The notes: generated from the letters alone by a model not told the origin. A stretch of 64,000 nucleotides of DNA from Candidatus Scalindua sp. (GCA_031316155.1 JALDRB010000005.1:124001-188000); one strand, 5' to 3'; positions 27,951 to 36,420 are shown, counted from the first letter of the stretch. Numbers and translations are program-made.

Positions 27951-28166
27951 CTACTCAATCCCTAATTCTTTTTTTGCTGCATCAAGCGTTATCCCTTTAC
28001 CAGCTTCTTTATCCTGTGTAGACTCTTTAAGGCTTTCCTCTACCTCTGGCCTTAACTCAAGCCCGTAATCAGGGTCAATAATTTCTAAAACAGTATCCCT
28101 TATCAGTTCCTTGAGTTCCCTTACTGTGATATCGGAGATTTTTTTATCTTCAATTGCAGTGATCAT
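27951..28166 (-). CDS. Small antitoxin-like protein, hypothetical
   Basis: 71 aa: ISDITVRELKELIRDTVLEI then DPDYGLELRPEVEESLKEST and a C-terminal ITLDAAKKELGIE. The layout (TV-x-EL-x-x-LI followed by DPD-x-GL-L-x-EVEE-L) resembles small antitoxins found beside RelE/ParE toxins. No toxin gene follows on the minus strand, so it looks orphaned, like the RHH gene at 27509. Confidence 0.5.
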   Translation of the reverse strand: MITAIEDKKISDITVRELKELIRDTVLEIIDPDYGLELRPEVEESLKESTQDKEAGKGITLDAAKKELGIE

Positions 28167-28358
28167 AATAACAAAATCATACTATGTTTTTGTGTAGTTG
28201 TCAAAATTATATCAACTCTCTCAAGCAGGCCTCCTGTACCCAAAACATTTCAAAACAGCCCAAAATAGAGCAAAATTGACTTTTTAGTATGTGCCTATAA
28301 GCCGAATAAAAAATAACAGTTATGACTAAACCGGAAACACCCAAAAACACATAAACCC

Positions 28359-28426
28359 GAATGAGGTTCAAGAGGCCGCTGGTTCGAATCCAGTCGCCCC
28401 GACCATATTTACCAATGACTTATGAC
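28359..28426 (+). repeat. attR: partial copy of tRNA-Pro 3' half
   Basis: GAATGAGGTTCAAGAGGCCG through the T arm and ACCATATTTAC to TATGAC repeats attL with three base differences. It has no 5' half and so is not a tRNA gene. Confidence 0.85.
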
Positions 28427-28435
28427 CAATTAAAA

Positions 28436-28474
28436 AAAGGCATTCTTGCATCTTACTGATACAAGAATGCCTTT
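28436..28474 (+). terminator. Rho-independent terminator, probably the tRNA-Pro terminator displaced by integration
   Basis: AAAGGCATTCTTG (28436-28448) pairs perfectly with CAAGAATGCCTTT (28462-28474), followed by a T-rich stretch (CTATATTTTT). It lies 10 bp past attR; no comparable structure follows the intact tRNA at attL. Confidence 0.8.
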
Positions 28475-28479
28475 CTATA

Positions 28480-28915
28480 TTTTTAATCAATAATTTCCGA
28501 GTCGTAAGCCCTTTAATATCAACACCAACATTTTCTGATTTTGTATTCTCTGACAGCCTGTCAAGATGCGAAACCAGTCTAGAAATAGACAGCCGCAGTT
28601 TTTTTCTAATATCATTACTAATTTACCGCTCTTTAAAATTTAGTAGTCCGGTTACGATCTCTTGTTATTGAAAGAAACAGATAGAATCGCTTAAAGGATC
28701 CGAAGCATTAGAGGAAATTGATGAAGTAACAAAAACAGTTCATTCAGGATATAATCAAATACAGAAGGAAAAGCAACGCAAGGAAGGAAAGAAAGAAGAA
28801 TGTAGCAATGCCATTGCCTGAGTGGAAATATCGTACTATTGTTATTGATAGTCTTCTTGTTTGAAATTTTGTTTTAAAGCAATTTTGAAATTCCAATACA
28901 GTTTCTCGCACGGAG
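28480..28915. other. Decay zone with two short coding-like fragments
   Basis: Minus strand 28500-28620 can be read LRLSISRLVSHLDRLSENTK-SENVGVDIKGLTTRKL, and plus strand ~28690-28821 reads GSEALEEIDEVTKTVHSGYN and on to a basic tail and stop. Both look like gene fragments without starts; neither is recognised. Confidence 0.3.
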
Positions 28916-29314
28916 TCATTTGATCTTTTTTTGTTCCTTTCTGAATTGCCATATATCTCGAATAATATAGCCAAGATGATGAAAACCACCAAGCATTGCT
29001 GCTATATAAATAATAACGACTATTGCATGTAGTAGAAAATGGTTGGCAGTTTCAAATACATCTGGAAACTGTTCTACAAATGAAGGATAGGCATACAGGA
29101 TAATAGGAGCAAGCAGCCAGGACACTATTAAACAATAAGGATTTATTTTGTTCCATATTCCCTTTTCTCTGCCTACTACTTCAGTAATATCATGAGTAAG
29201 TTCGTGAAAGCAAAATTTAAATCCCCATACTTTCACCCTATAGGCAATACTTATTATTAGGATTGTTGCTAGAATGTATCCTATTACGAAAAATGTATCT
29301 TGCAATTCCTGCAT
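28916..29314 (-). CDS. Membrane protein, hypothetical
   Basis: 132 aa with three or four hydrophobic helices (FFVIGYILATILIISIAY, CLIVSWLLAPIILYAYPSF, HAIVVIIYIAAMLGG) and a basic C-terminus (RKEQKKIK). The histidines in FCFHELTHDITE are suggestive of a metal site, but H-ELTH here is inside a short membrane protein and I do not call a peptidase. No good ribosome site precedes the first ATG. Confidence 0.5.
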   Translation of the reverse strand: MQELQDTFFVIGYILATILIISIAYRVKVWGFKFCFHELTHDITEVVGREKGIWNKINPYCLIVSWLLAPIILYAYPSFVEQFPDVFETANHFLLHAIVVIIYIAAMLGGFHHLGYIIRDIWQFRKEQKKIK

Positions 29315-29417
29315 GAGGAGAATTTTAACATATTAATTTCCAAATACTCCAGAGAAAAGAATTATTTATGCCCAAATACCGTTATGGTAAAACACATCAT
29401 TAATTTCTCCTGCGTAA

Positions 29418-29549
29418 CTCCTGATACTGGAGGAGAAACCAATAGTCCATGTTAATGAAGAAGCTCTATTAAGTGAAGCATCCCTTGCAGAAGATTGGAA
29501 TCGTCCAGAGGAGAATGAAGCATGGCAACACCTTCAAGAGGCTCCGTAG
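29418..29549 (+). pseudogene. Antitoxin-like C-terminal fragment
   Basis: An open frame without a usual start codon reads VHVNEEALLSEASLAEDWNR then PEENEAWQHLQEAP before a TAG at 29547-29549. The SEASLAEDWNRPEE-x-EAW-x-HL ending is common in small type II antitoxin-like proteins. The stop lies one base before the IS630 target TA. Confidence 0.5.
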
Positions 29550-29551
29550 TA

Positions 29552-30125
29552 TTAACTCGGCAAATAAATACGTGCAGACAGCTTGTTGATATGCTATAAT
29601 TTCTGCATGGAAAAAATCGATGCACGAAAACTATCAACAGAAGCACTGCAGCAAATACGCAACCAGGCAATTCGTCTCAAAAAGTCAGGAAGCACCTACA
29701 AAGAGATATCTGAGATTACTTGTGTCCATGTATCAGCAATTGCCCGGCGGCACAAAACGTATCAGCAAAAAGGCTCTAATAAAATTTCTGAAAAGACTTA
29801 TCAGGGAAGCAACAAGAAAGATATTTCTGATACTTGATAATTTGAAGGTGCATCATAGTTACGTTGTCAGGGATTGGTGGAATAAGCATAAAGAGCAATT
29901 AGAGGTTTTCTTTTTACCGTCTTACTCTCCTGAGTTAAATCCAGATGAATACCTGAACTCTGATTTAAAAGTTGGCGTACATTCTCAAATGCCTGCGAAA
30001 ACGAAAGAACAACACAATATCTCATTTGAGAAAACTTCAAAAGTCACCAAATCGAGTGATGAAATATTTTAAGTATCCAAAGATTGCGTATGCAGCGTAA
30101 TTATTCTATTTATTTGCCGGGTTAA
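29552..30125 (+). mobile_element. Internally deleted IS630-family element
   Basis: Terminal inverted repeats TATTAACTCGGCAAATAAAT (from 29550) and its complement ending at 30127 match over 21 bp with one mismatch. A TA dinucleotide is duplicated at both ends, the IS630/Tc1-mariner signature. At 574 bp it is about half the normal length; the inner part of the transposase is gone, so it cannot move on its own but could be mobilised in trans. Confidence 0.85.
29583..30072 (+). pseudogene. IS630 transposase, N- and C-terminal parts joined by a deletion
   Basis: 29583-29837 encodes the helix-turn-helix N-terminus (ALQQIRNQAIRLKKSGSTYK-EISEITCVHVSAIARR). In another frame up to 30072 the C-terminal DDE segment follows: LILDNLKVHHSYVVRDWW and EVFFLPSYSPELNPDEYLN, with the second aspartate and the terminal catalytic acid. 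The first catalytic aspartate region is missing. Confidence 0.8.
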
Positions 30126-30127
30126 TA

Positions 30128-30441
30128 TCAGCATTAATCTTATTTGTCTGCACTTTAAACTGTAGTTTCTCAGGTGTCGGAGGAAAAAGAATGATGATTA
30201 GGGGGCATGATTCCTGTCTTATGCCTTGTCTTTAAATTATATCCCTCTCACAGCCTGAACACGACAAAAGGATTTATAACATACCAATATAATATGACAA
30301 TTAAGAATAATTTGGCGGTAAGGGCTGGAATGTGTGACATGATATATTTGCGGGTGTTACAGTTTTGTGGGGCTATAGATTAACAATGGTGGAGTAAAAC
30401 TAAACTGTTATTAATCTATTAGCGGACAAGTAAGCTAAAAA
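30128..30441. other. Intergenic, nothing recognised
   Basis: About 310 bp between the IS630 end and the formylglycine-enzyme remnant. No frame, hairpin or repeat of note. Confidence 0.35.
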
Positions 30442-30600
30442 TCATGGTGTTCTGGCAAGACGGAAACCCAGGTAGGATCCACTCATATCAAAGGTGTCTC
30501 CCATTTCAAAGCAACCACCCTTTACAAAAACGAATTCCATATTGTTTATTGCATAGGGAAGATTTTCTTCTGTAACAGATTTTGGCACTATAATTAACTT
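30442..30600 (-). pseudogene. Formylglycine-generating-enzyme (SUMF1) domain collapsed to its two ends
   Basis: The minus strand reads MEFVFVKGGCFEMGDTF, the beginning of an FGE-sulfatase/SUMF1 domain, and runs straight into SYLGFRLARTP-stop, its normal end. About 200 residues between are missing. The frame is open upstream (IGNKKKLIIVPKSVTEENLP) and shifted by one base against the end of the DUF1566 gene, so the two may once have been a single protein. Confidence 0.65.
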
Positions 30601-30611
30601 TTTTTTGTTTC

Positions 30612-31664
30612 CTATTTTGAAGTAACCTTCTTATCATTATCGGCTCCCTTAAGGATAAATGAACGAACAGGGCGGACATATTTGTTGTTGATGTTGTTCC
30701 AATTTACGTTACCATTGCTAAAATTGACGTTCCGCTCAGCAACAGAACTACCTTCATTAACAGTCCAAATATAACTCTGCGCCTAATCAAACAGCGGGTC
30801 TATGTATAAACCTCCATACATCTTGCTTGACTCCAGCAAAGAAGCTCCTTCTTCCACTGTGGGCAACCGCCAATCACTATACCCTGCATATCGACTGTTT
30901 AAGTCTCTTATCCATTGCTTAGCTTTTTTCCAATCCATATCATGTGATGAACCATTTTGACGCCACATCAAGCTCATTGTATCGTCTATAACTATTTTCT
31001 CACGATGTATTGTCTTTGAAACAAAGTTACGTGTGACAGGATGCCACTCTACATGACTATCAACAAATAACACAAGTCTTCCTCGCGAACTCCAATGATT
31101 AATCGATTTTTCACGAACAAGCCCAATATCAGGGGCTGCATCTTGAGTTAAACCGGCGCCAAAGTACTCAAAGCATCCTAAGGAATCAATATTTTCGGGA
31201 GTCATTATCTTTTTCTTTTCATCAGGATAGAAGAACTTCTCTACTTCATGATTATAATCAGGGTGTAATTCCGAAAGTTTATCAGGAAATTTGCCACTAT
31301 TATCATGTGCATACATTATCAATCCTAAGCCAATTTGCTCGAGGTTACTCTTTGATTCCCACCTATACCCACGTTCCTTTATCTCTTGACGATCTTTTGC
31401 GCTACGAAACCAATTAGGTTGAATGACGCTTAAAAAGATACTTAAAACAAACAAAACTACAATACCTCCTAATATATATAAAACCCATTTAGCAGTTTTT
31501 GACTTCTTAATACTCTCCACTTCATAAACAGCGCCAAGATCAGCAGCTACGGCATCTATTTCTCGCTGATTATTAGTACTATTAAAAATTGCGAGAAGTT
31601 CTTTGTCATCGGACAAAAACATAAATAATTCAAGTTTGTTGGAATTGTTTTCATTCCTTTGCAT
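30612..31664 (-). pseudogene. Membrane-anchored pilin-like/DUF1566 protein interrupted by an in-frame TAG
   Basis: The first 293 residues (30783-31664) have a TM helix (WVLYILGGIVVLFVLSIFLSV), a segment like the type II pilin-like DUF1559 group (SNLEQIGLGLIMYAHDNSGKF ... VDSHVEWHP) and the start of DUF1566 (SDWRLPTVEEGASLLES). A TAG at 30785-30783 stops the frame within DUF1566, but the same frame continues for 57 codons with AQSYIWTVNEGSSVAERNVN and NNKYVRPVRSF, the normal end of that domain. A nonsense mutation is the simplest reading. Confidence 0.75.
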
Positions 31665-31728
31665 AAAAGAGGTATCGGTTTCTTATCCAAATTCTTTATA
31701 TTTTAATAATTTCAGAAATGGAGGAATC

Positions 31729-32468
31729 ATGGTAAAAAAGAATCTCCTATGGGGTTTTTTTTATTCGGTTCAGTATTTTTTAACGTATCTTATATAACCG
31801 CTTCAGTTGAAATTTCAAAAGGCATAATCCCTGAGCAATACATTGTTGTTCTCAAAGATGATAGTGTGCGTACCGTCTCAGAGGTTGCAGATAAGATGAC
31901 AGCTTTTCATGGCATAAAGGTGAAACATGTCTACCGTAATGCTATAAAAGGATTTTCCGCAAGAATTCCAGACCATAAGCTGGAAGATCTAAAAAGGGAC
32001 CCGTATGTGAGGTTGGTTGATGCCGATAGACTTGTCTTCGCTATGTCAGAAGAATCCTGCAAACACAAACCTCGTGAGAAAGAGAATGCTCCACAGTTAG
32101 AGGTATTGCCTACAGGAGTTAATGGAGTTGATGCAGAGTTAAATATGATAAGCCACCCTGTTGATGCTGATATTGCGATACTCGATACCGGAATCGATCT
32201 TGATCATCCTGATCTGAATGTCGTTGAAAATGTCACCTTTATAACAAGTGAAAGGGAAGGAGATGATGATAATGGTCACGGTTCTCATGTCGCCGGGATT
32301 GCTGCCGCAATATTTATTGCGCACAATCCGGCTCATGGTATTTTTATCAGTTCTGTAATTGTTAAAGCTGCTTTAATCAATTCAGGTGATTACGGATCTT
32401 TTATAGATGACCCCGATTCATTTCAGGAACCGCTTCTTAATGCATCAGGGCTGTTAATACCTGTATAA
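31729..32468 (+). pseudogene. Subtilase (S8) peptidase remnant
   Basis: The true start is probably the ATG at 31729 (GGAGG five bases upstream) giving MVKKNLLWGFF; the frame then shifts within the T8 run at 31755-31762 into LFGSVFFNVSYITASVEIS, completing a signal peptide. An I9 propeptide (PEQYIVVLKDDSVRTVSEVA) and the catalytic Asp (ILDTGIDLDHPDL) and His (NGHGSHVAGIAAA) follow. The serine region (GTSMA) is absent; the frame instead joins a late VKAALINSG segment, showing an internal deletion. The protein would be inactive. Confidence 0.8.
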
Positions 32469-32722
32469 AAAACCCCCGGAGAGAGATATGTATTTCGGCA
32501 CATCAAAGGCTACGTGCTGATAGCAGATGAGAGTTACAGATTTTTGATAAAGTTAGTGTTTGGAAATAACAACATGGGGATAGGTATGTCTAATAAGTCA
32601 CTGATGGAGTTGTAAGGTGCTATTTTATGCAGAACATTTTCTGCAAGCAAAAAATGTAACAAACACCTTCTTTTATCATTAAATATTTTTTCAATTTTCC
32701 TTTTTTTGAAAATCGTTTTTGA

Positions 32723-33389
32723 TTACAGACCTATTTTCCCCAGGAATTTACTTTTTACCAGCCAGGAAGTCCCAAAGAAAAACAGGGCAATGGATTCGCC
32801 GATAAACACATCGTAGCCGCTCACGTTTATATTCAGTAAAAAATTCAAGCCCAAGAATTATCAGCATCAGCCCGACGACTGATCCGCTAACGATATACAA
32901 ATCATACCTATACTTCTTAACCGAATCCGCTCTTCCACTCTTCGTAAACTTAAAAAGAGACATCCAACCCATAATCGCGAGAAATCCACCGGCACACGAT
33001 AAATGTATAATACCTAAAATGTTGTTATTATGACTATTCGGTCCTACACAATCGGTTCCCGAGCAGGAAGTTGGTATCAAAGCCGTGAGTATTGCAAGAA
33101 TACCCGCAAAGTTTGTCAGCAAATTGTCGCTTAATTTTTCCCTTCCTGTTTTATCATATCCTCTGTAGGAAAAGAGAAAAAGACCAAAAGTAACAAGAAT
33201 TCCGGTAAAGAAAACACTCATTCTCGTATAGTAGAAATGGCTTATGGATGGCTGTATATCGAGGCCATTTCCAAAAACTAGAATACAAGGCAAGAGTATT
33301 CCCAGTATCCCCAGGTTCCTTCGAAGGTTTAAATCGGTCGTATTTATGTGCATGCCTGGTTTCCGAATAGAGTCAGGTTGAATATTCAA
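32723..33389 (-). pseudogene. DUF998-like multi-pass membrane protein with one frameshift
   Basis: About 220 aa with six hydrophobic segments (LGILGILLPCILVFGNGL, VFFTGILVTFGLFLFSY, FAGILAILTALIP, IIHLSCAGGFLAIMGWMS, LYIVSGSVVGLMLIILGL). The main frame ends with an implausible basic tail. One T fewer in the TTTTTT run near 32838 gives NINVSGYDVFIGESIALFFF then GTSWLVKSKFLGKIGL ending at 32723, a natural last helix. The family call rests on topology and is weak. Confidence 0.6.
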
Positions 33390-33505
33390 ATTTATGAAAT
33401 ATGTCGCGTTTGCGGTAATGCAATTTATCTCTTGCTTTATTCGCTATTGCCCGTGCACAGGTAATATTATCATTCCCGTGTCATAATCGAATAAGCAATC
33501 TCTTA

Positions 33506-34593
33506 TCAATTATTTCCTGTTGCATCCGTTTGTGAAGCCAGCTGTCCGCAAGCAGCCCAAATTGAGAGGCCGCGCGACGGCCTAACATTTGTTTGAATCC
33601 CGTTTGTAAGCAGATGATTCCTGAATGCTTCGGCTTTTTCTTCACTGGCTCTCGCCAGAGGCAGATTCTCAAACTCATTGAGATGTAATAAATTCACCTT
33701 CGATGGGACCAACCTTAAGAGATTAACTAATTTTTTTGCATCCTCAAGGCTGTCGTTAAGGCCGGAGATCAGAATATACTCAAACGTAATTCTCCGGCCT
33801 CTCTCAAGAGGATATTTTTTTAAAACCGAAAAGAGCTTATGCAAAGGATAGCGCCTGTTTACGGGCATAATCTTATCTCTCGCCGAGTTCTCGGCAGCAT
33901 TCAGCGAAATTGCGAGGTTTGGGTTCCCCCATTCAGGAAGCGATAGCAGAGTATCAAGCACTCCGCATGTTGAAACAGTGATTCTTCTTCTTGAATATCC
34001 GAACGCAGCCTGATCCTCCATGATCTCAATAGCCCGCCCCACATTCTCCAGATTGTCGAGGGGCTCTCCCATTCCCATAAAAACTATATTTGTGATCAAA
34101 TACGAAGAATCTTTTTTCTTTCTCCCGTCCTCAGAAGCGACTTCTGAGGCGAACCTCAGCTGATCCAGAATTTCACTCATCTCGAGATTCCGCTTCAGTT
34201 TCATCAATGCGGTCCTGCAGAATTTACATGCCCGCCTGCAACCGACCTGACTTGAAATACAGAGCGTAACTCTTTTTCCAGATTGGATAATAACTGATTC
34301 GACTCTAAGCCCATCCTTTAATCTTATGAGGAGTTTTTCGTATTGTCAATTTTGTCTACATAAACCTTTTCAAGAGTACTCTCTTTAAATTCAAAATGAT
34401 CATCCAGATACAAGCGAAGAGACTTTGAAATATTGCTCATCAGAGAAAAATCCAGGACATTTTTCCTGTATATCCATCTGAATATTTCCATCGGATGATA
34501 GGATTTTGCGAAAGAGCAATTTTCCAGGAGTGTAGCCGCGAGCTCTTCTCTGCTTACGTTTAGAATATTTATCTTCTTCATGTCAGAAGCCAT
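33506..34593 (-). CDS. rlmN: 23S rRNA (adenine-2503-C2) methyltransferase RlmN (one frameshift)
   Basis: Radical SAM enzyme methylating A2503 of 23S rRNA and A37 of some tRNAs. The N-terminal part (34324-34593: NVSREELAATLLENCSFAKS, YHPMEIFRWIYRK) and the rest (to 33506) are in different frames; one extra base near 34343 (a second T in GACAAT-TAC) joins them as DN-YEKLLIRLKDGLRVES. The [4Fe-4S] motif is CRRACKFC after ISSQVGC; GMGEPLDN, the NPNLAISLNA strand and the C-terminal catalytic cysteine in AACGQL are present. A full-length protein of about 362 aa is implied, so the frameshift may be a sequencing error. Confidence 0.9.
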
Positions 34594-34644
34594 TTAATTT
34601 CAATATCAAGTTTTGAGGTCATGCGTTCTCTCTCGATCTGTTAC

Positions 34645-34846
34645 TATACTCATCTCATAATGGTTTTCGGACCTGCCTGTGCGTAAGGGACGCACACAGA
34701 CAGGTAAAATCAGAGATTGAATTGAGCGAGTAAAGTCCTCGGCGCCTTTTGTCCGGGGATACCTTCACCAAAGTTTGGTTTCCAGCCTGCCCGGCCTGCC
34801 AGCCGTTCGGACGGGTAAAACCGAAAACCAAACCGGTTTTAGTATA
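34645..34846. repeat. Repeat family B, copy 2, carrying inserts C and D
   Basis: Same frame sequence as copies 1 and 3. Insert C (34671-34705) is a hairpin, ACCTGCCTGTGCGT then ACGCACACAGACAGGT, placed after TTTTCGG. Insert D (34786-34815) runs CCTGCCCGGCCTGCC to CGTTCGGACGGG and splits the CAG-TAAAACC sequence that is intact in copies 1 and 3. Confidence 0.85.
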
Positions 34847-34874
34847 TCTTATCCTGGTCAAAACTGTACTGAAT

Positions 34875-35435
34875 TCAAAGGATAATCGACTTAAAAGCTT
34901 TCAAACATTCAGTAATAGAAGATGGGCCAGGTATGAATAGTTTAATTTTAATAGTTATTTTTTCACTATCTAACTTTATTTTTGCTTTATCAAAATGTTC
35001 ACTATCTAAGTAATTGATAATTTTCTCTTCATAATTTGATATTCCTATTTTTTCTTTTGGTTTTTTATACCAATACTTGTCAATACTACCATTATTGTTT
35101 TCATCGTGAAGTACAATGACAGCATAGTATCCATAATTAACAGGCTCGCTAATCCATTTACATTTCATATCATCTATTTTCAATGCTTCATGCAGATAGT
35201 CCTTAGCTTGATATTCCTTTACCAGATTTTCCTTCGTAAAAGTTTCGGATGTGTGCAAACAAAAATAAACTTTTCCTTTACTCGATTCTAAGCCTATCAC
35301 TTCAACTTCAATTCTCCCTTTTCCGTTTATGGTACCAACCTCCTCTGCTTTTACACTAGATAACACAAAGTTTAATATAACATTAGATACTACAATAATT
35401 ACTATAAAAGTTATTTTAATCGGTATTTTCATCAT
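34875..35435 (-). CDS. Secreted DUF2141 protein
   Basis: 186 aa from the ATG at 35435, which directly precedes a signal-type hydrophobic run (ITFIVIIVVSNVILNFVLSS, then VKAEE); AGGAG lies 12 bases upstream. The mature part has GRIEVEVIGLESSKGKVYFC and the acidic HDENNNGSIDKYWYKKPKE of DUF2141, a beta-sandwich family of unknown function in which D-x-N-x-N-G-x-x-D resembles a calcium site. The longer frame to 35630 has no support. It lies directly beside repeat B copy 2. Confidence 0.7.
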   Translation of the reverse strand: MMKIPIKITFIVIIVVSNVILNFVLSSVKAEEVGTINGKGRIEVEVIGLESSKGKVYFCLHTSETFTKENLVKEYQAKDYLHEALKIDDMKCKWISEPVNYGYYAVIVLHDENNNGSIDKYWYKKPKEKIGISNYEEKIINYLDSEHFDKAKIKLDSEKITIKIKLFIPGPSSITECLKAFKSIIL

Positions 35436-35695
35436 TTTGATACGTGGCTCCTCTTGAACAGAACCGTATGGAACTATATGAAACTTTCTCTTCTGATATG
35501 TTCGTTGTTTAATGATTCCGTCAGAAATCTCTGGACGTGCACATATGCTTAGATTCACCCAGATTATTCTCAAATAGTCCGGATTAGCATGCAGCCTTGA
35601 GGTAGTAAAATTCTGGGAGAGTACTGTCAAGATTTTCAGGAAAGATTAATTCCAGCGGTTCGCAATAATAATTAAATCACATATTTGTCCGCTGG

Positions 35696-35959
35696 CTAGT
35701 GGTGATGATGGTGCTCACTCTTACTTGCCAATGGGCCACCAACTTTCTCAAGCGCTTCGCAAAGCGATTTGCCGGCCTCCCCCATATCACTGATCGCCTT
35801 CTCCAGCAACTGGATAATTTCCTGCTCTGAATCTGTTCTCGCTTCACCTGCCCACTTTCTAAACTCAGCTATATGGTTGTTGTTGTGCTCAATCCAGTGC
35901 GGTAGCAATACCCGAAGCTTGTTTGATGTGTTTTGTTCTGACATACGCCCTCCCTTCAT
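35696..35959 (-). CDS. Small helical protein with natural C-terminal His tail, next to CooT
   Basis: 87 aa (82 from the second ATG, MSEQNTSNK). A helical core LRVLLPHWIEHNNNHIAEFR and EIIQLLEKAISDMGEAGKSL is followed by ASKSEHHHHH at the very C-terminus. The HWIEHNNNH-x-x-E-x-x-KW segment adds conserved-looking metal-ligand residues. It follows the CooT gene with 33 bp between, on the same strand. A role in nickel binding or delivery with CooT is inferred from the His tail and the pairing. Confidence 0.7.
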   Translation of the reverse strand: MKGGRMSEQNTSNKLRVLLPHWIEHNNNHIAEFRKWAGEARTDSEQEIIQLLEKAISDMGEAGKSLCEALEKVGGPLASKSEHHHHH

Positions 35960-35992
35960 TAGGTTTGTTTCTGATCCTATCTTTCCTTCGTA

Positions 35993-36196
35993 TTACGAAA
36001 CTTTACCGGCTTTTTGAAGAATTAATGTACCGGAAAGAAAATCAATCGTTTTGATCGCTAGCCCTGAAACAGTCTTTGGTTCTTCAAAAAATGTACTCAC
36101 CTTAATTCCTCCCTCAACCACTTCAAGCCGCGTAACGTTTTCCATTACTAATTCCTGCTGCCCATCCTTATCAACCATTACGCTCATCTGACACAT
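35993..36196 (-). CDS. cooT: CooT-family nickel-binding protein
   Basis: 67 aa: MCQMSVMVDKDGQQELVMEN, VTRLEVVEGGIKVSTFFEE, then a final SGLAIKTIDFLSGTLILQK. The short beta-rich protein beginning MC-x-x-x-x-x-V with the conserved Cys2 and -x-EEL-ME-V-x-x-x-x matches CooT/RNA-binding-like proteins, in which Cys2 binds nickel for CO dehydrogenase maturation. GGGGGA precedes the ATG. It forms a two-gene unit with the His-tailed protein; no CO dehydrogenase gene is in the window. Confidence 0.8.
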   Translation of the reverse strand: MCQMSVMVDKDGQQELVMENVTRLEVVEGGIKVSTFFEEPKTVSGLAIKTIDFLSGTLILQKAGKVS

Positions 36197-36230
36197 AGAA
36201 TTTCCCCCACAATTGAAAATGTTATATCAA

Positions 36231-36319
36231 GTTGCCTCCTGCACAACTCTTTCAAAATGGCTACAACGACATCCATGTCGTTGATTCACGCCATTTTGAG
36301 TATGTGCTTCCTCATAAAG
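36231..36319. repeat. Repeat family A, copy 2 (compact, empty form)
   Basis: CAAAATGGC (36253-36261) pairs with GCCATTTTG (36290-36298) around an inner perfect stem AACGACAT-CC-ATGTCGTT (36265-36282). The repeat begins CCTCCTGC-ACAACTCTTT and ends TATGTGCTTCCTCATAAAG. It is uninterrupted, so it shows the parental form for copies 1 and 3. Confidence 0.8.
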
Positions 36320-36420
36320 AAATGAAGCCCGTTAATCCCTTCATCATAACCGATTTTTAAAGATTCGAAAACTTAAATGATACAGAACTCTTCCTCCTCA
36401 GGAAAGTATCCGGTAGTGAA

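Larger units (their letters stand above)
22930..28426. mobile_element. Decayed integrative element in tRNA-Pro (~5.5 kb)
   Basis: Bounded by attL (22883-22950) and attR (28359-28426). Next to attL is the C-terminal remnant of a tyrosine integrase, the usual position. Other contents are a second gene remnant, a broken IS701-like transposase, a small membrane protein, a ferritin-like/receiver fusion, a multi-TM protein followed by an attC-like hairpin, and two antitoxin-like genes. No replication or conjugation gene survives. The tRNA's original terminator seems to have been pushed to 28436, beyond attR. Confidence 0.75.

Noticed and set aside
28359..28426. Second tRNA-Pro gene
   Set aside because: Only the 3' half is present; there is no 5' acceptor strand or D arm.
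28744..28992. 82-aa frame on the minus strand (MVVFIILAILFE...)
   Set aside because: Its first part is an out-of-frame reading of the end of the 132-aa membrane protein at 28916, and the rest covers a plus-strand fragment with better coding character.
28960..29230. HELTH in the 132-aa membrane protein as a metallopeptidase
   Set aside because: The family pattern is HExxH; here the sequence is FCFHELTHD, which does fit HExxH, but the protein is short and lacks a third ligand or any other site-2-protease motif, so function is not claimed.
29452..29670. 72-aa minus-strand frame
   Set aside because: Antisense to the antitoxin fragment and the IS630 left end.
32469..32722. Plus-strand open frame (~32484-32615) after the subtilase remnant
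   Set aside because: Could be another subtilase fragment (YVFRHIKGYVLIADESYRF) but has no start and no recognisable domain; left uncalled.
35436..35630. N-terminal extension of the DUF2141 protein
   Set aside because: It precedes a clear signal peptide and ribosome site, so the extension is not part of the protein.
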